From NCBI RefSeq assembly GCF_024204645.1, contig NZ_CP100351.1, positions 248,001-312,000 of the forward strand: a stretch of 64,000 bases of DNA, written 5' to 3'. Positions 1-8,598 of this stretch are shown here, piece after piece. The stretch comes from Desulfomicrobium sp. ZS1. GTDB lineage: Bacteria; Desulfobacterota; Desulfovibrionia; Desulfovibrionales; Desulfomicrobiaceae. The notes beneath the pieces were generated by a model. That model made no database searches. It saw nothing but the letters and a program-made list of their open reading frames with translations, and was not told where the DNA came from. The number at the start of each line of letters is the position of its first letter. Position 1 is the stretch's first letter. The translations under genes were made by a program, and so were the position numbers.

Positions 1-527
1 TTCTTCTTCTTCACCGGGAATTTGACATGGGTTACGACTTGGCAGCAGCTGTCGATGCAGGACAGGCACACTCCGGCGTACATGTCCTCCAGCGGCATGG
101 TTTGCATTCCCTCAAGCGTGGTCACTTCCGCGGTTGTTTCCAATGCCGTCAGGGCCACGGCCGCATCCGCGGCGGGGTTGCCGGTGACGATGTTGCCGAC
201 GATCGTGCCCATGTTGCGGATCTGCAGGGAGCCGACCTTGCGGCAGGCCTGGGCCAGGGCCGGGGCGTGCTTGAGGATGAGGTCGGACTTTGCGGCCTGG
301 GCGTGGGTCACGCTGGCGCCTATCCGGATGTAGCCGTTCTCCTCCGTGATGTTCTTGAGTTCCGCGATCTGGGTGAGATCGACCAGCACATCGCAGGTGT
401 TCTTTCCATCCTGCAACTCCAACATCAGGTCGGTGCCGCCGGCAATGATCCTGGCTTTTCCCCTGTTGGTACTGAGGAATGTGACCGCTTCGGACACAGT
501 CGCCGGAAAAACATAGTTCTGAACCAT
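1..527 (-). CDS. Molybdenum hydroxylase FAD-binding subunit (CoxM/XdhB type), 3' end outside window
   Basis: I translated this frame by hand; it runs off the left edge, so only about 175 N-terminal residues are visible. The protein begins MVQNYVFPATVSEAV. It carries the two FAD pyrophosphate-binding signatures of the xanthine dehydrogenase/CO dehydrogenase medium subunit: IIAGGTDLM (about residues 27-35) and RNMGTIVGNI (104-113). Family members pass electrons from a molybdopterin subunit through 2Fe-2S clusters to FAD in the cytoplasm. The start ATG has GGAGGACAGCT in front of it. The cysteine-rich stretch CLSCIDSCC near residue 155 is unusual. The partner molybdopterin and 2Fe-2S subunits are expected further left but cannot be seen. 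The gene lies downstream of, and in the same direction as, a sigma54 two-component system, and a possible sigma54 promoter sits at 591-607. Confidence 0.8.
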   Translation of the reverse strand, partial: MVQNYVFPATVSEAVTFLSTNRGKARIIAGGTDLMLELQDGKNTCDVLVDLTQIAELKNITEENGYIRIGASVTHAQAAKSDLILKHAPALAQACRKVGSLQIRNMGTIVGNIVTGNPAADAAVALTALETTAEVTTLEGMQTMPLEDMYAGVCLSCIDSCCQVVTHVKFPVKKK

Positions 528-590
528 AGCTGTCCTCCGTTGTATTTTCAGACGCGGCCGGGATGCCGTTACCGAAATTACGGGGAGCAA

Positions 591-607
591 TGGAAGGAAC
601 ATGCCAA
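591..607 (-). promoter_or_regulatory. Possible sigma54 (-24/-12) promoter for the molybdenum hydroxylase gene
   Basis: On the minus strand this reads TTGGCATG-TTCC-TTCCA. The -24 half matches the TGGCA consensus and the spacing is correct. The -12 half has TTCC where TTGC is expected, so one nearly invariant base is missing. A sigma54-dependent regulator gene lies just upstream, which is the main reason to note it. Confidence 0.3.
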
Positions 608-660
608 TATGCTCGTTTTCAATATGCTGATTTTTTTATCTTTATTGGGGCATGAAAGAG

Positions 661-690
661 AAGAGGCTATAACCTGGGTTATGGCCTCTT
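661..690 (-). terminator. Stem-loop downstream of the response regulator gene
   Basis: AAGAGGC-T-ATAACC-TG-GGTTAT-G-GCCTCTT forms a 13-bp arm with one internal mismatch. It lies between the regulator stop (779) and the next gene. The run after it on the minus strand is CT-rich, not a clean T-tract, so termination is plausible only. Confidence 0.35.
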
Positions 691-778
691 GCTGGCGGAT
701 AGAGAGAAGAAATCAATTTATGGATTGTTCACGGATAGATGGAGGCGATAGTTCGTTCGGAATACCCTATGCAAAGAG

Positions 779-2149
779 TTATAGGTCATTTCCTTTTTTC
801 AAGCGCTTGCTGAGCGCGGGTTGGGAGATGCCGAGCATGCGCGCCGCCACGGTCTGAACACCGTGCGCCCTCGCCATCGCTTCCCGCACCAGGGCCTGCA
901 CCGCGTCGTCAATGCTCGGCAGGGTGGCGGGGAAGCACAATTCTTCGGCGCCCCCGAGCAGTCCGGGGGCATCCGCCTCCGGCCCGCAGGAAAAATCCCC
1001 GCCATTCCAGCGCCCCATGGCATCAAAGACCAGGGCGCGCAGTTCGCGGACATTGCCGGGAAAGGGATACCCGCTGAGCCGGTTCAGCAGGCAGCGGCTC
1101 GGCACAGGCGCGGTCTTGCCGAAGTTGGCCGCCGCCTGCCTGAGGAACAGGTCCAGGAGCACGGGAATGTCTTCCATGCGCTCGCGCAGGGGAGGGATGC
1201 GGACCAGATGCGTGCACAGGCGGTAGTAGAGGTCTTTGCGGAAGCCTCCGTCGCGGGTCATGGCCTCCAGATCGCGGTTTGTGGCCACGACCATCCTCGC
1301 CTCGGAGGGGCGGGGCACGTCCGCCCCCAGGGGCAGGTATTCCCGTTCCTGCAACAGGCGCAGCAGCTTGACCTGCGAGGACTCGCTCAGGTCGCCGATC
1401 TCATCCAGAAACAGGACTCCGTCCCCGGCCTGCTCCACCAAGCCCTTGCGGGCGGTCATCGCCCCGGTGAAAGCGCCCTTGCGGTGTCCGAAGAGGGTGT
1501 CGCTGAAAACCATGTCGTCGAGCCCGGCCACATTGACCGCCACGAAGGGCTTTTGCGGGCAGGCGATCTTGTGCACCGCCTGGGCCATCAGTTCCTTGCC
1601 AACGCCTGTTTCGCCGGTGATCAGGATCGGCTCCGAGGAGCAGCCGACCGCTTCGATATATTGGAAGATCTGGCGCATCTTGAGGCTTGCGGTGCTGAAG
1701 TGCGCGAAGGCCTCGGGTTTTCCCAGACGGTCGACCACAAGGCATTGGCGCAAGGAGGAATTTTCCCGGCGCAACCTGCTCATTTCCAGAGCCGTGCGCA
1801 CGGAGGCCGCCAGGCGCTCCTCCTCCACGGGTTTGGCCAGGTAGTCCAGGGCGCCAAGTTTCATGCACGCGACGGCGGATTCGATGGTTTCAACGCCCGT
1901 GGCCACAATCACGGGCAGTTCCGGGTGTGTCTCACGCACCTTTGTTAAAATTTCCTGACCGCTGACCCCCGGCATGCTCAGGTCGAGAATCAAGGCACCA
2001 AGAGGCTGGTTGTCGATGATCTGCAAGGCTTCCCGCGGGTTTGAGCAGCAGATGATGTTGTCGATGCCAAAGGAGCGCAGGCTCAGGTTAAAGCTGTTCA
2101 GGATATCGATCTCGTCATCGACGATCAGGACGGGAAAAGGCTGAATCAT
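779..2149 (-). CDS. Sigma54-dependent response regulator, NtrC family
   Basis: The 456-residue protein has the standard three-part layout. An N-terminal receiver carries the acidic pair D11-D12 and the likely phospho-acceptor D56 in ALILDLSMPG. The central AAA+ domain has Walker A GETGVGKE, the sigma54-contact loop GAFTGA and Walker B LFLDEIG. The C-terminal helix-turn-helix ends ISQPALSKRLKK. It should activate sigma54 promoters when phosphorylated. Its ATG overlaps the TGA of the upstream kinase fragment (ATGA), so kinase and regulator formed one translationally coupled operon. The kinase is now split by an insertion sequence, so the phosphate donor is probably lost. Likely targets are nearby genes such as the molybdenum hydroxylase gene downstream. 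Confidence 0.92.
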   Translation of the reverse strand: MIQPFPVLIVDDEIDILNSFNLSLRSFGIDNIICCSNPREALQIIDNQPLGALILDLSMPGVSGQEILTKVRETHPELPVIVATGVETIESAVACMKLGALDYLAKPVEEERLAASVRTALEMSRLRRENSSLRQCLVVDRLGKPEAFAHFSTASLKMRQIFQYIEAVGCSSEPILITGETGVGKELMAQAVHKIACPQKPFVAVNVAGLDDMVFSDTLFGHRKGAFTGAMTARKGLVEQAGDGVLFLDEIGDLSESSQVKLLRLLQEREYLPLGADVPRPSEARMVVATNRDLEAMTRDGGFRKDLYYRLCTHLVRIPPLRERMEDIPVLLDLFLRQAAANFGKTAPVPSRCLLNRLSGYPFPGNVRELRALVFDAMGRWNGGDFSCGPEADAPGLLGGAEELCFPATLPSIDDAVQALVREAMARAHGVQTVAARMLGISQPALSKRLKKGNDL

Positions 2150-2775
2150 GACGTGGCGTCTCCATTGTTCTGTGCAGGAAAGGTGAGCGTGACCGTCGTT
2201 CCGGCCCCCTGTCTGGAATCAAACGCCATGTCTCCGCCATGTTCCCGCATGATCCTGGAGGATATGGACAGGCCAAGTCCGGTGCCTCCGCAGGTCCGTT
2301 TTGTCGTGAAAAACGGGTCGGTGACGTGGGGCAGATCGTCGCAGCGTATTCCTTGCCCTTCGTCCGACACCTTGAGCCAGACGAGCATGTTGTCAGGGTC
2401 GAAACCTGTCGAAATCCGGATGGACTTGTTCTTGTCATCGATTGCTTCACAGGCATTTTGCAGCACGTTGATGATGACCTGTTCGATTTTCTGGAAATTG
2501 CCTTGAAAATGAGGGATTCCGTATCCGTAGGTGATTTCCAGGAAATTCGTGGATTTGCGGAGCTGATTGTCGAGCAGCAGCACGGCGGCGTTGAGTACGC
2601 CATTTATGTCTATGATTTCATTGAGCACGGAAGACCCTTGGCGGGCATAATTCTTCAGATCCTGCACGATATGCTTGATGCGCTTGGAGGAGGCCATGAC
2701 GCCGGTAAAGAGTTCGGGGACGCTTTCCCTGGCGAACGAATAGCGCAGGTTGCCAATTAGGAAGTCCCCGTTATC
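2146..2775 (-). pseudogene. Sensor histidine kinase, 3' fragment (ATPase part), cut off by IS1380-type insertion
   Basis: These 209 codons encode the end of a PAS-type histidine kinase: the second dimerisation helix (ASSKRIKHIVQDLKNYAR) and the HATPase domain with N-box NVLQNACEAI, G1 box SDEGQGI, F-box TDPFFTTK and G2 box GTGLGLSIS. The phospho-histidine is absent; it lies in the 5' fragment at 4464-5966. Joining the two fragments after removing the element and one copy of TTCCAG gives a continuous frame ...SILDQYLE-DNGDFLIG... An open frame extends into the insertion sequence from a TTG, but no ribosome binding site is visible. If any of it is translated, the product would be an ATPase domain without a histidine. 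Confidence 0.88.
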
Positions 2776-2781
2776 TTCCAG
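2776..2781. repeat. Target-site duplication, left copy (TTCCAG)
   Basis: TTCCAG directly abuts the left end of the insertion sequence. An identical copy abuts the right end at 4464-4469. Such duplications mark a fairly recent, unrearranged insertion. Confidence 0.85.
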
Positions 2782-2800
2782 CCTGAATCCGTGAATAAGT
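2782..2800. repeat. Left terminal inverted repeat of the IS1380-family element
   Basis: CCTGAATCCGTGAATAAGT; pairs with 4445-4463 with two mismatches. It is the end downstream of the transposase gene. Confidence 0.88.
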
Positions 2801-2972
2801 GTTGCCAACGTTGTTGGCTCGAAATTTCAACCATATTTTTCGAAAATTCAGGCGACTTTCGACCTGAAAATTTTCAACTGAAGGACAATTGTCGCTTCGC
2901 AAGCTCCGAGAACCGACTTTTTGCAGTTTTCAGACGCACTACTCCTAGGAATGCAGCCTAATGACCATCTCG

Positions 2973-4325
2973 TTACGCCGTCTTGAGACGATAGAACAGG
3001 TCAGAGACCACCTTGAACCATGGCTCCGGGCAGGAGACATGCAGGATTACCTTGCGTGCATGGCGGGTGATCCGGGCGCAAATGCTCATCATGCTCCGCA
3101 TGACCGTCTTGGTTCTTCGGCGGTTGGCTTTTTTCAGTCCCAGCATCCGAGCCACAACCAAGTCCACGGAGGCTACCCGAAGCATGTTGTAGACCAGCAT
3201 GCCCAAGCGCAGGAAGGCGGCATTCACGGCAAACTTGCCCGACGGCAGGCGTTCCATGTCCATCTCGGTCTTGAATTCCCCGTGATACTGCTCGCTGGTG
3301 CCCCGCTTGCGATACAGTTTCAAAGCCTGGTCGGCATCAAATTCCAGGTTAGTCCACAATACGCAGACGCGGACCTCTGGAATCATCATGAACACACCGT
3401 CCTTGCTCAACACTTCCGTGACCTCGAAAATCTGGCGGACCGGACTTTTCTTCTTGCCAAGCTCACGCATCACGAAGCCTCGGTAGATTCGGCCTTTTTC
3501 TCGGGACGTTGCGAAATTCTCTACTTTCTGCGCGTGCTCCTTGGCAGTAGCGAGCCAGCCGGTCACCGGTTCCCTGCGCAGATTGTGCTTGATGATGAAG
3601 CCGGTGCGCGACTGCGTGCACAGCGTCTCCAGACGCTCCTTGCTGTCAAATCCGCTGTCGGCGACCACGAGAACGTTCGCTTCCACCATGGACTTGGCGT
3701 ACCCGAGGCTCTCCAGGATGAACTCATCCGTGCCCTCGCAACTGGAATGGCTCGATCCGGGACGAAGCTTGCCGTTGACCATCCAGCCGCCACCAAGATG
3801 AGCAAAGATCGGAGCGAAGCCGAATCTCTTGTCGTACGCTGCGCTGGCACCTTCCTTCTCGGTGTCGGCGTTGTCGAAAATGCTGACGTCGATATCAAGG
3901 CGCACCCAGTGCTCTTTCTTGTTGTCGTCCCTGGTCATATCAATGATCTCAGGCTGCATTCCGGTCTTCTTCCACAGTTCGACCGAGCAACGGGGCAACT
4001 GGGCATCCAGGTCAGTTTCCAAGGCGATCCGCTGAAACCGTTGCCGCAAAATCTCGGCGGAAGGAACGCGTCCAAGGCCAAGGCTGGTCGCGAAAAAATC
4101 GTCGCCGTAGTATTCACGGACATGGTCGAAATCCGTTTTGCCTTGGCACATGAGGCCGACCAATGTGCGGAAAATTTCGCGCTCCTTGATCTGCGGAGCT
4201 TTTCCAGGCCCAAGACGGTCGACCAGTGTATCCAGCCCGCAAACCCTGGCCATCTCGCTAATCAGAGCCAGACCGACATGGCCAATGTTGTTTCCTTCGT
4301 TTCGTTTGATATCGGTGATGAGCAT
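2973..4325 (-). CDS. IS1380-family transposase
   Basis: The 450-residue DDE transposase starts MLITDIKRNEGNNIGHVG. I chose this ATG over an upstream in-frame ATG at 4364 because AGGAG lies six bases before it. Family signatures are visible: LDIDVSIFDNAD with the first catalytic Asp, VVADSGFD with the second, and the YRKRGTSEQYHGEFKTEMD block containing the catalytic Glu region, followed by ERLPSGKF. The frame is uninterrupted and of full family length, so the element may still be active. The protein cuts and joins the element ends. Confidence 0.93.
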   Translation of the reverse strand: MLITDIKRNEGNNIGHVGLALISEMARVCGLDTLVDRLGPGKAPQIKEREIFRTLVGLMCQGKTDFDHVREYYGDDFFATSLGLGRVPSAEILRQRFQRIALETDLDAQLPRCSVELWKKTGMQPEIIDMTRDDNKKEHWVRLDIDVSIFDNADTEKEGASAAYDKRFGFAPIFAHLGGGWMVNGKLRPGSSHSSCEGTDEFILESLGYAKSMVEANVLVVADSGFDSKERLETLCTQSRTGFIIKHNLRREPVTGWLATAKEHAQKVENFATSREKGRIYRGFVMRELGKKKSPVRQIFEVTEVLSKDGVFMMIPEVRVCVLWTNLEFDADQALKLYRKRGTSEQYHGEFKTEMDMERLPSGKFAVNAAFLRLGMLVYNMLRVASVDLVVARMLGLKKANRRRTKTVMRSMMSICARITRHARKVILHVSCPEPWFKVVSDLFYRLKTA

Positions 4326-4444
4326 TGCAAACTCCTGTCGCACCCAATGGGTGCTAAAAATCATTCAGGAAAAGCAAGTTCAATATACCGATATCATTGA
4401 TTTATTTCAAGTGTAAAATGTTTCAAAACTGTATATTCAATGCA

Positions 4445-4463
4445 ACTTTTTCACGGATTTAGG
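4445..4463. repeat. Right terminal inverted repeat of the IS1380-family element
   Basis: Read on the minus strand it is CCTAAATCCGTGAAAAAGT, the partner of 2782-2800. It lies about 120 bp upstream of the transposase start. Confidence 0.88.
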
Positions 4464-4469
4464 TTCCAG
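4464..4469. repeat. Target-site duplication, right copy (TTCCAG)
   Basis: Identical to 2776-2781 and directly adjacent to the right end of the insertion sequence. Confidence 0.85.
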
Positions 4470-5966
4470 ATATTGGTCCAGAATGCTTTTTGCATCATGC
4501 CACATTCTGGAGAGAAGCGGAATATTGAGAATTATTGCATTGTTCGGATTGTTTATCTCATGTGCGACGCCGGAGACCAATATCCCAAGAGATACCATCT
4601 TGCCTGCTTGGACGAGTTGCTCGTATTCAATTTTTGCGCGTTTTTCAGCATTCTTTCTTTCTGTAATGTCGCGGAATGCGATGAGCGTCGTTCCAGATCT
4701 GATGGATGCTTTCTTTATGTTTGCTATGAGAACATGCTTGCTCTTGAATTTGTCAGTGATTTCAACTTCGATGTTGTTAATCTCGTTTATCGATTGCAAC
4801 TCATGCGAAGAATAGAAATCATATCCGACGAGATCGAATATGGATTCAAATTCATGCCGTATTTCGTCTTCGTCATAGCCGAATATGTTTCCGACGTTGC
4901 AGCTGATGAAAATGAATTTTCCTTCGTCGGTTGTGAGAAATATCGAGTCCGAGATGCTGGCCAGCGTGATGCGGTGAAATTCTTCGGACTCCTGGAGCAT
5001 GTCCACCCATCGTTTGTAGCTGGTCAGGTCTTTGTAGTTCTTGACGATTCCGAGCACTTCGCCGGAAGAATTCCGAAGCGCGGAAGCTTTGACGAGACAT
5101 GATTTGCGGTCTCCCGACTCGGAGATGAACTCTTTCTCGAAGTCGGTCTTGTTGGACCCGACGACGAGTTCCTGCAGGATGCAATGGTCGGTGCACTTGT
5201 GCCTGCAGGGGAAAATGTCGAAGCATTTCGCCCCGATCACCTTGTCCATCTTCATCTCTACCAGTTCGGCGAAGGCGCGGTTGGCGCGGATGACATTTCT
5301 GTCCGTGTCGAGAACGAGAATGCCGTCACCCGAAGTGTCGAAGATCTCTTTGAGTTCCAAGTAGGCGTGTTCCAGATTCCGTTCAATTCTCCGTCGGTGG
5401 TCGATCTCTTCGTTCAACGAGGCATTGTATTCCTGCAGCGACTTGGTTCTGTCCTCGATGATTTTTTCCATCATGTGCAGAAGCGCCTGCTTTTCACTCT
5501 CTTTTATTTTTATGTCTGTAATGTCTCTGAATGTTGCGAGAACATAATTTTTTTCATCGACATCAATTTTGCTTAAGGTGACCTCCGTATCAATTGCTAT
5601 TCCGTCACGGCGTATGTCTTTCCACTCAAATTTCTGTATATTTCCACGCAATGCTTCGTTTATTTTCGCTTGCGCAATTTCATACGACTTCCCGCCGTCA
5701 GGTTGCAACAATGGAGCGAAATCGCTTGGAAAAAAACCGATTATGTCTTCTTTTTCGCATCTCCATATTTGACACGCTTCTTTGTTGCAGTCAGTCAATT
5801 TGTCATCAATGAGCAGTATTCCATCGGAGAGTCCCTGGAAAATGGCCTCGTATTTTTCCAATTTTTTTTCTAACAGACTAATTTTTTGATTCTGTTCGGC
5901 GATAATGCGTTCCGGATGATCTGTGCTGTTCAAAGTGAGATGGTCTTCTCTGGTATTTTGTGTCAT
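4464..5966 (-). pseudogene. PAS-domain sensor histidine kinase, 5' fragment, truncated by IS1380-type insertion
   Basis: This part encodes about 501 residues: an N-terminal coiled stretch, three PAS-type sensor modules (about residues 30-170, 195-310 and 325-440 by motif), a short coiled coil, and the H-box GILVSGVAHEINNPNN with the phospho-histidine. The frame then enters the insertion sequence and stops after eight foreign codons (PKSVKKLH, stop at 4437). No transmembrane segment is seen, so it was a soluble sensor. I start at ATG 5966, which has GAGG five bases upstream; a TTG at 5981 is an alternative. Without the ATPase domain this fragment cannot autophosphorylate. With 2146-2775 the intact kinase would be about 710 residues. 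Confidence 0.88.
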
Positions 5967-6380
5967 AACGTCCTCATTCAAAAATGAATAACTCTCACTT
6001 CGCGCGTACGGTGATTTTTCCGCATCTCATCCAGTTCGTCACCCGGATTCCGCCGGATGGCGAATCGCTGCCTCTCAATGCGGGAGGCGCGCCGGCAAGC
6101 AGACGTGAACTTTGAAATCCCATGAACTTTAAGCTCCAACACATTGAGCATGTCAACTTTTTTGGATGCGGGATATTTTTTGCCTCTTCAATTCAGCGGG
6201 TTCCCTTCAAGGCATCCTGTTGGGCGGTGTCGCTGCGCTTGGAGGTCAAGCTCATGATGGCTCCGCGTCCCCCGTTTGGCGCTGGGGAAGACGGGGTGAT
6301 TTTTCTTTACCCCCGGTCTCTGCGGACGTAGAGAGTCGCATCTTTTTCATCTGAATCTTTCACCTTTGCCGTAGGACATC
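5967..6380. other. Divergent intergenic region, no gene recognised
   Basis: About 410 bp between the kinase and the pseudouridine synthase gene. It must hold promoters for both directions, but I see no confident -35/-10 pair, sigma54 site or terminator. Short open frames here lack ribosome binding sites and recognisable composition. Confidence 0.5.
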
Positions 6381-7112
6381 ATGCACCAACCATCCCGCCC
6401 AGGCGCAAGGCATTTGCCGCCGGGTCTGAATATCATCCATGAAGACCGGGATATCATCGTCGTAAACAAGCCCGCCGGGATGCTGACCATGGCCACGGAA
6501 ACGGAAAAAACGCGCACGGCCTATTACGCCCTGACCGACTACGTGCGCAAAGGCAATGCCAAGTCCCGGTACAGGATTTTCATTGTCCATCGTCTGGACC
6601 GCGAAACTTCCGGGGTCGTGCTTTTCGCCAAGACCGAGGTTGCCAAGCGCACCTTGCAGGACCAGTGGGAAGATACCACCAAGATATATGCCGCGGTGGT
6701 ACACGGGCAGATGGGCAAGCCCTCGGGCATGCTGAGTTCCTATCTGGTCGAGAGCGGGGTGCACAAGGTCTATGCCACGCGCGACGCGGCCCTGGGCAAA
6801 CTGGCCCGGACGGCCTGGACCGTGCTCAAGGAGAGGGGGGGATATTCGCTTCTGGATGTGACGCTCCTGACCGGACGCAAGCATCAGATTCGCGTGCAGA
6901 TGGCGGATGCGGGGCATCCGATCGCCGGAGACAAGAAATACGGAGTCAAAGGCGACACCTTTTCCCGTTTGGCGCTGCACGCGCGTTCCATCACTTTTGC
7001 CCATCCCTTTTCGGGCCGGAGCATGACGCTCGACGCTCCGGTGCCGAGCGTGTTCGCGCAGCTGGTGGGACGCGTGGAGGCGGAAGGCGCGGAAGAGAAA
7101 ATGAGGCTGTAA
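6381..7112 (+). CDS. RluA-family RNA pseudouridine synthase
   Basis: The 243-residue protein converts specific uridines in rRNA or tRNA to pseudouridine. The hallmark HRLDRETSGVVLFAK is present, with the catalytic aspartate at about D73. Further family motifs are VNKPAGMLT near residue 35 and TGRKHQIRVQMADAGHPIAGDKKYG in the C-terminal third. There is no N-terminal S4 RNA-binding domain, so it resembles the short RluA/YhcT-like forms more than RluC/RluD. The exact target base cannot be assigned. It converges on the glnQ-like gene, with 12 bp between the two stop codons. Confidence 0.88.
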   Translation: MHQPSRPGARHLPPGLNIIHEDRDIIVVNKPAGMLTMATETEKTRTAYYALTDYVRKGNAKSRYRIFIVHRLDRETSGVVLFAKTEVAKRTLQDQWEDTTKIYAAVVHGQMGKPSGMLSSYLVESGVHKVYATRDAALGKLARTAWTVLKERGGYSLLDVTLLTGRKHQIRVQMADAGHPIAGDKKYGVKGDTFSRLALHARSITFAHPFSGRSMTLDAPVPSVFAQLVGRVEAEGAEEKMRL

Positions 7113-7124
7113 CGGTTCGGCCGG

Positions 7125-7865
7125 TTACATTTCCTGACAGGTACCGACGATCTTGCCCAGAAAGTCCCGCAGGCGGGAGTTTTTGGGGTTGCTGAAAAAT
7201 TCCTGCGGGCTGTTTTCTTCCTGAATCACCCCGTCGTCGATAAAGATGACCCGGTCCGCCACTTCGCGGGCAAAGCCCATCTCATGCGTGACCACGATCA
7301 TGGTCATGCCTTCGGCCGCCAGTTTCTTCATGACTTCAAGCACTTCTCCGACCAGTTCCGGGTCCAAGGCCGAGGTCGGTTCGTCAAAGAGGATGACCTT
7401 GGGCTGCAGAGCCAGGGCGCGGGCAATGGCCACGCGCTGCTTCTGCCCGCCGGAGAGTTGTTCCGGATAGGCCTGGGCCTTGGAACCAAGGCCGACTTTG
7501 GCCAGCAGATCGTAACCCAGGTGCTCGGCTTCAACGCGGGGCATCTTGCGGACCTTGACCGGGCCGAGGATCACGTTGTCGAGCACGCTCATGTGCGGGA
7601 AAAGATTGAACTGCTGAAAAACCATGCCCGCCTCGGTGCGAACGTAATTGATGTCCGTGCGCGGGTTCATGATGTCGTGTCCGTCGACGATCACGGTGCC
7701 CGAGGTTGGCGTTTCCAGGCGGTTGATGCAACGCAGCACCGTGGACTTGCCCGAGCCCGAAGGCCCGATGATGCAGACCACCTCTCCCGAGGCCACGGTC
7801 AGGTTGACCCCCTTCAAAACTTCCAGATCGCCGAACTTCTTGTGCAGGTTCTTTATTTCAATCAT
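7125..7865 (-). CDS. Polar amino-acid ABC transporter, ATP-binding protein (GlnQ/HisP type)
   Basis: The 246-residue ATPase energises amino-acid uptake. It has Walker [10 protein letters not shown] (about residue 34), the Q-loop in [10 protein letters not shown], signature [15 protein letters not shown], Walker [14 protein letters not shown] and the switch histidine in VVTHEMGFA. The length is the family norm. It is the last gene of a three-gene operon; its ATG overlaps the permease stop (ATGA), giving coupled translation. Confidence 0.93.
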   Translation of the reverse strand: MIEIKNLHKKFGDLEVLKGVNLTVASGEVVCIIGPSGSGKSTVLRCINRLETPTSGTVIVDGHDIMNPRTDINYVRTEAGMVFQQFNLFPHMSVLDNVILGPVKVRKMPRVEAEHLGYDLLAKVGLGSKAQAYPEQLSGGQKQRVAIARALALQPKVILFDEPTSALDPELVGEVLEVMKKLAAEGMTMIVVTHEMGFAREVADRVIFIDDGVIQEENSPQEFFSNPKNSRLRDFLGKIVGTCQEM

Positions 7866-8542
7866 GCGCGCTTTCCGCTGGTCTTGTTGATCAGTCTGTT
7901 TTCAAGTGTTTTCAGTGCCTTGGCAATGCTCATGGTCATGACCAGATAGACCATGGCAACGGCCATGTAGACCTCGAAGGCCCGGAAATTGACGGCCACG
8001 ATCTCCTGCCCGGTACGCAGCAGCTCGCCCACGCCGATGACCATGAGCAGCGAGGTGTCTTTGAGGCTGATGATGAACTGGTTGCCGAGCGGCGGGATCA
8101 TGCGTTTGAAGGCCTGCGGCCAGATGATGTAACGCATGGTCTGAGCCCGGGTCAGGCCGATGGAACGCCCGGCCTCGGTCTGGCCGACATTGATGGACTG
8201 GATGGCTCCGCGCACGATTTCGGCGATGTAGGCGCCGGAGTTGATGGCGATGACGATGACGCCGGCGATGAGCGGCGGGATGCGCAGACCCACGGCCATG
8301 GGCACGCCGTAGTAGAGGAACATGGCCTGCACCAGCATGGGCGTGCCGCGAATGAGCTCCACGTAGAGGTCGGCCAGTTTGCGCACGAAAAAGGGGCGGG
8401 CCAGCTTCATGAGACCAGTGGTCACCCCGAGCAGAAAGCCGAAAAACAGGCCGCCGACGGTCAGGTAGATGGTATACCAGACTCCGCGCATGAGCATGGG
8501 CAAGGTGTCGATAACGACGCTTGGTTCGAATTGAAAGGCCAT
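7862..8542 (-). CDS. Polar amino-acid ABC transporter permease (GlnP/HisM type)
   Basis: The 226-residue integral membrane protein forms the translocation pore, probably as a homodimer because only one permease gene is present. It shows about five hydrophobic segments and the EAA-loop sequence [22 protein letters not shown] that contacts the ATPase. I start at ATG 8542 ([10 protein letters not shown]). A longer open frame reaches 8623, but it overlaps the binding-protein gene and adds nonfamily residues. The ribosome binding site is weak, and a strong hairpin (8556-8580) sits just upstream, which suggests lower expression than the binding protein. Confidence 0.9.
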   Translation of the reverse strand: MAFQFEPSVVIDTLPMLMRGVWYTIYLTVGGLFFGFLLGVTTGLMKLARPFFVRKLADLYVELIRGTPMLVQAMFLYYGVPMAVGLRIPPLIAGVIVIAINSGAYIAEIVRGAIQSINVGQTEAGRSIGLTRAQTMRYIIWPQAFKRMIPPLGNQFIISLKDTSLLMVIGVGELLRTGQEIVAVNFRAFEVYMAVAMVYLVMTMSIAKALKTLENRLINKTSGKRA

Positions 8543-8555
8543 GGGTGTCTCGAAA

Positions 8556-8580
8556 TGGAGGCAGGAAGGTCCTGCCTCCA
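8556..8580 (-). promoter_or_regulatory. Intercistronic stem-loop between binding-protein and permease genes
   Basis: A perfect 11-bp inverted repeat (TGGAGGCAGGA / TCCTGCCTCCA) encloses a 3-nt loop and fills the 56-bp gap between the two genes. No T-tract follows. Such hairpins commonly protect the upstream mRNA from 3' decay, so that the binding protein is made in excess over the membrane parts. That role is inferred. Confidence 0.65.
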
Positions 8581-8598
8581 GGAATGGTTTAAACGGAA

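Larger units (their letters stand above)
2782..4463 (-). mobile_element. Complete IS1380-family insertion sequence (1682 bp)
   Basis: The element is bounded by imperfect inverted ends that agree at 17 of 19 positions: CCTGAATCCGTGAATAAGT on the left and CCTAAATCCGTGAAAAAGT read inward on the right. It is flanked by a 6-bp direct repeat, TTCCAG. It holds one intact transposase gene (2973-4325). Total length is about that of typical IS1380 elements (about 1.65-1.7 kb). Family duplications are usually 4-5 bp, so 6 is slightly long. It interrupts a sensor kinase gene and is transcribed in the same direction as its host. Confidence 0.93.
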
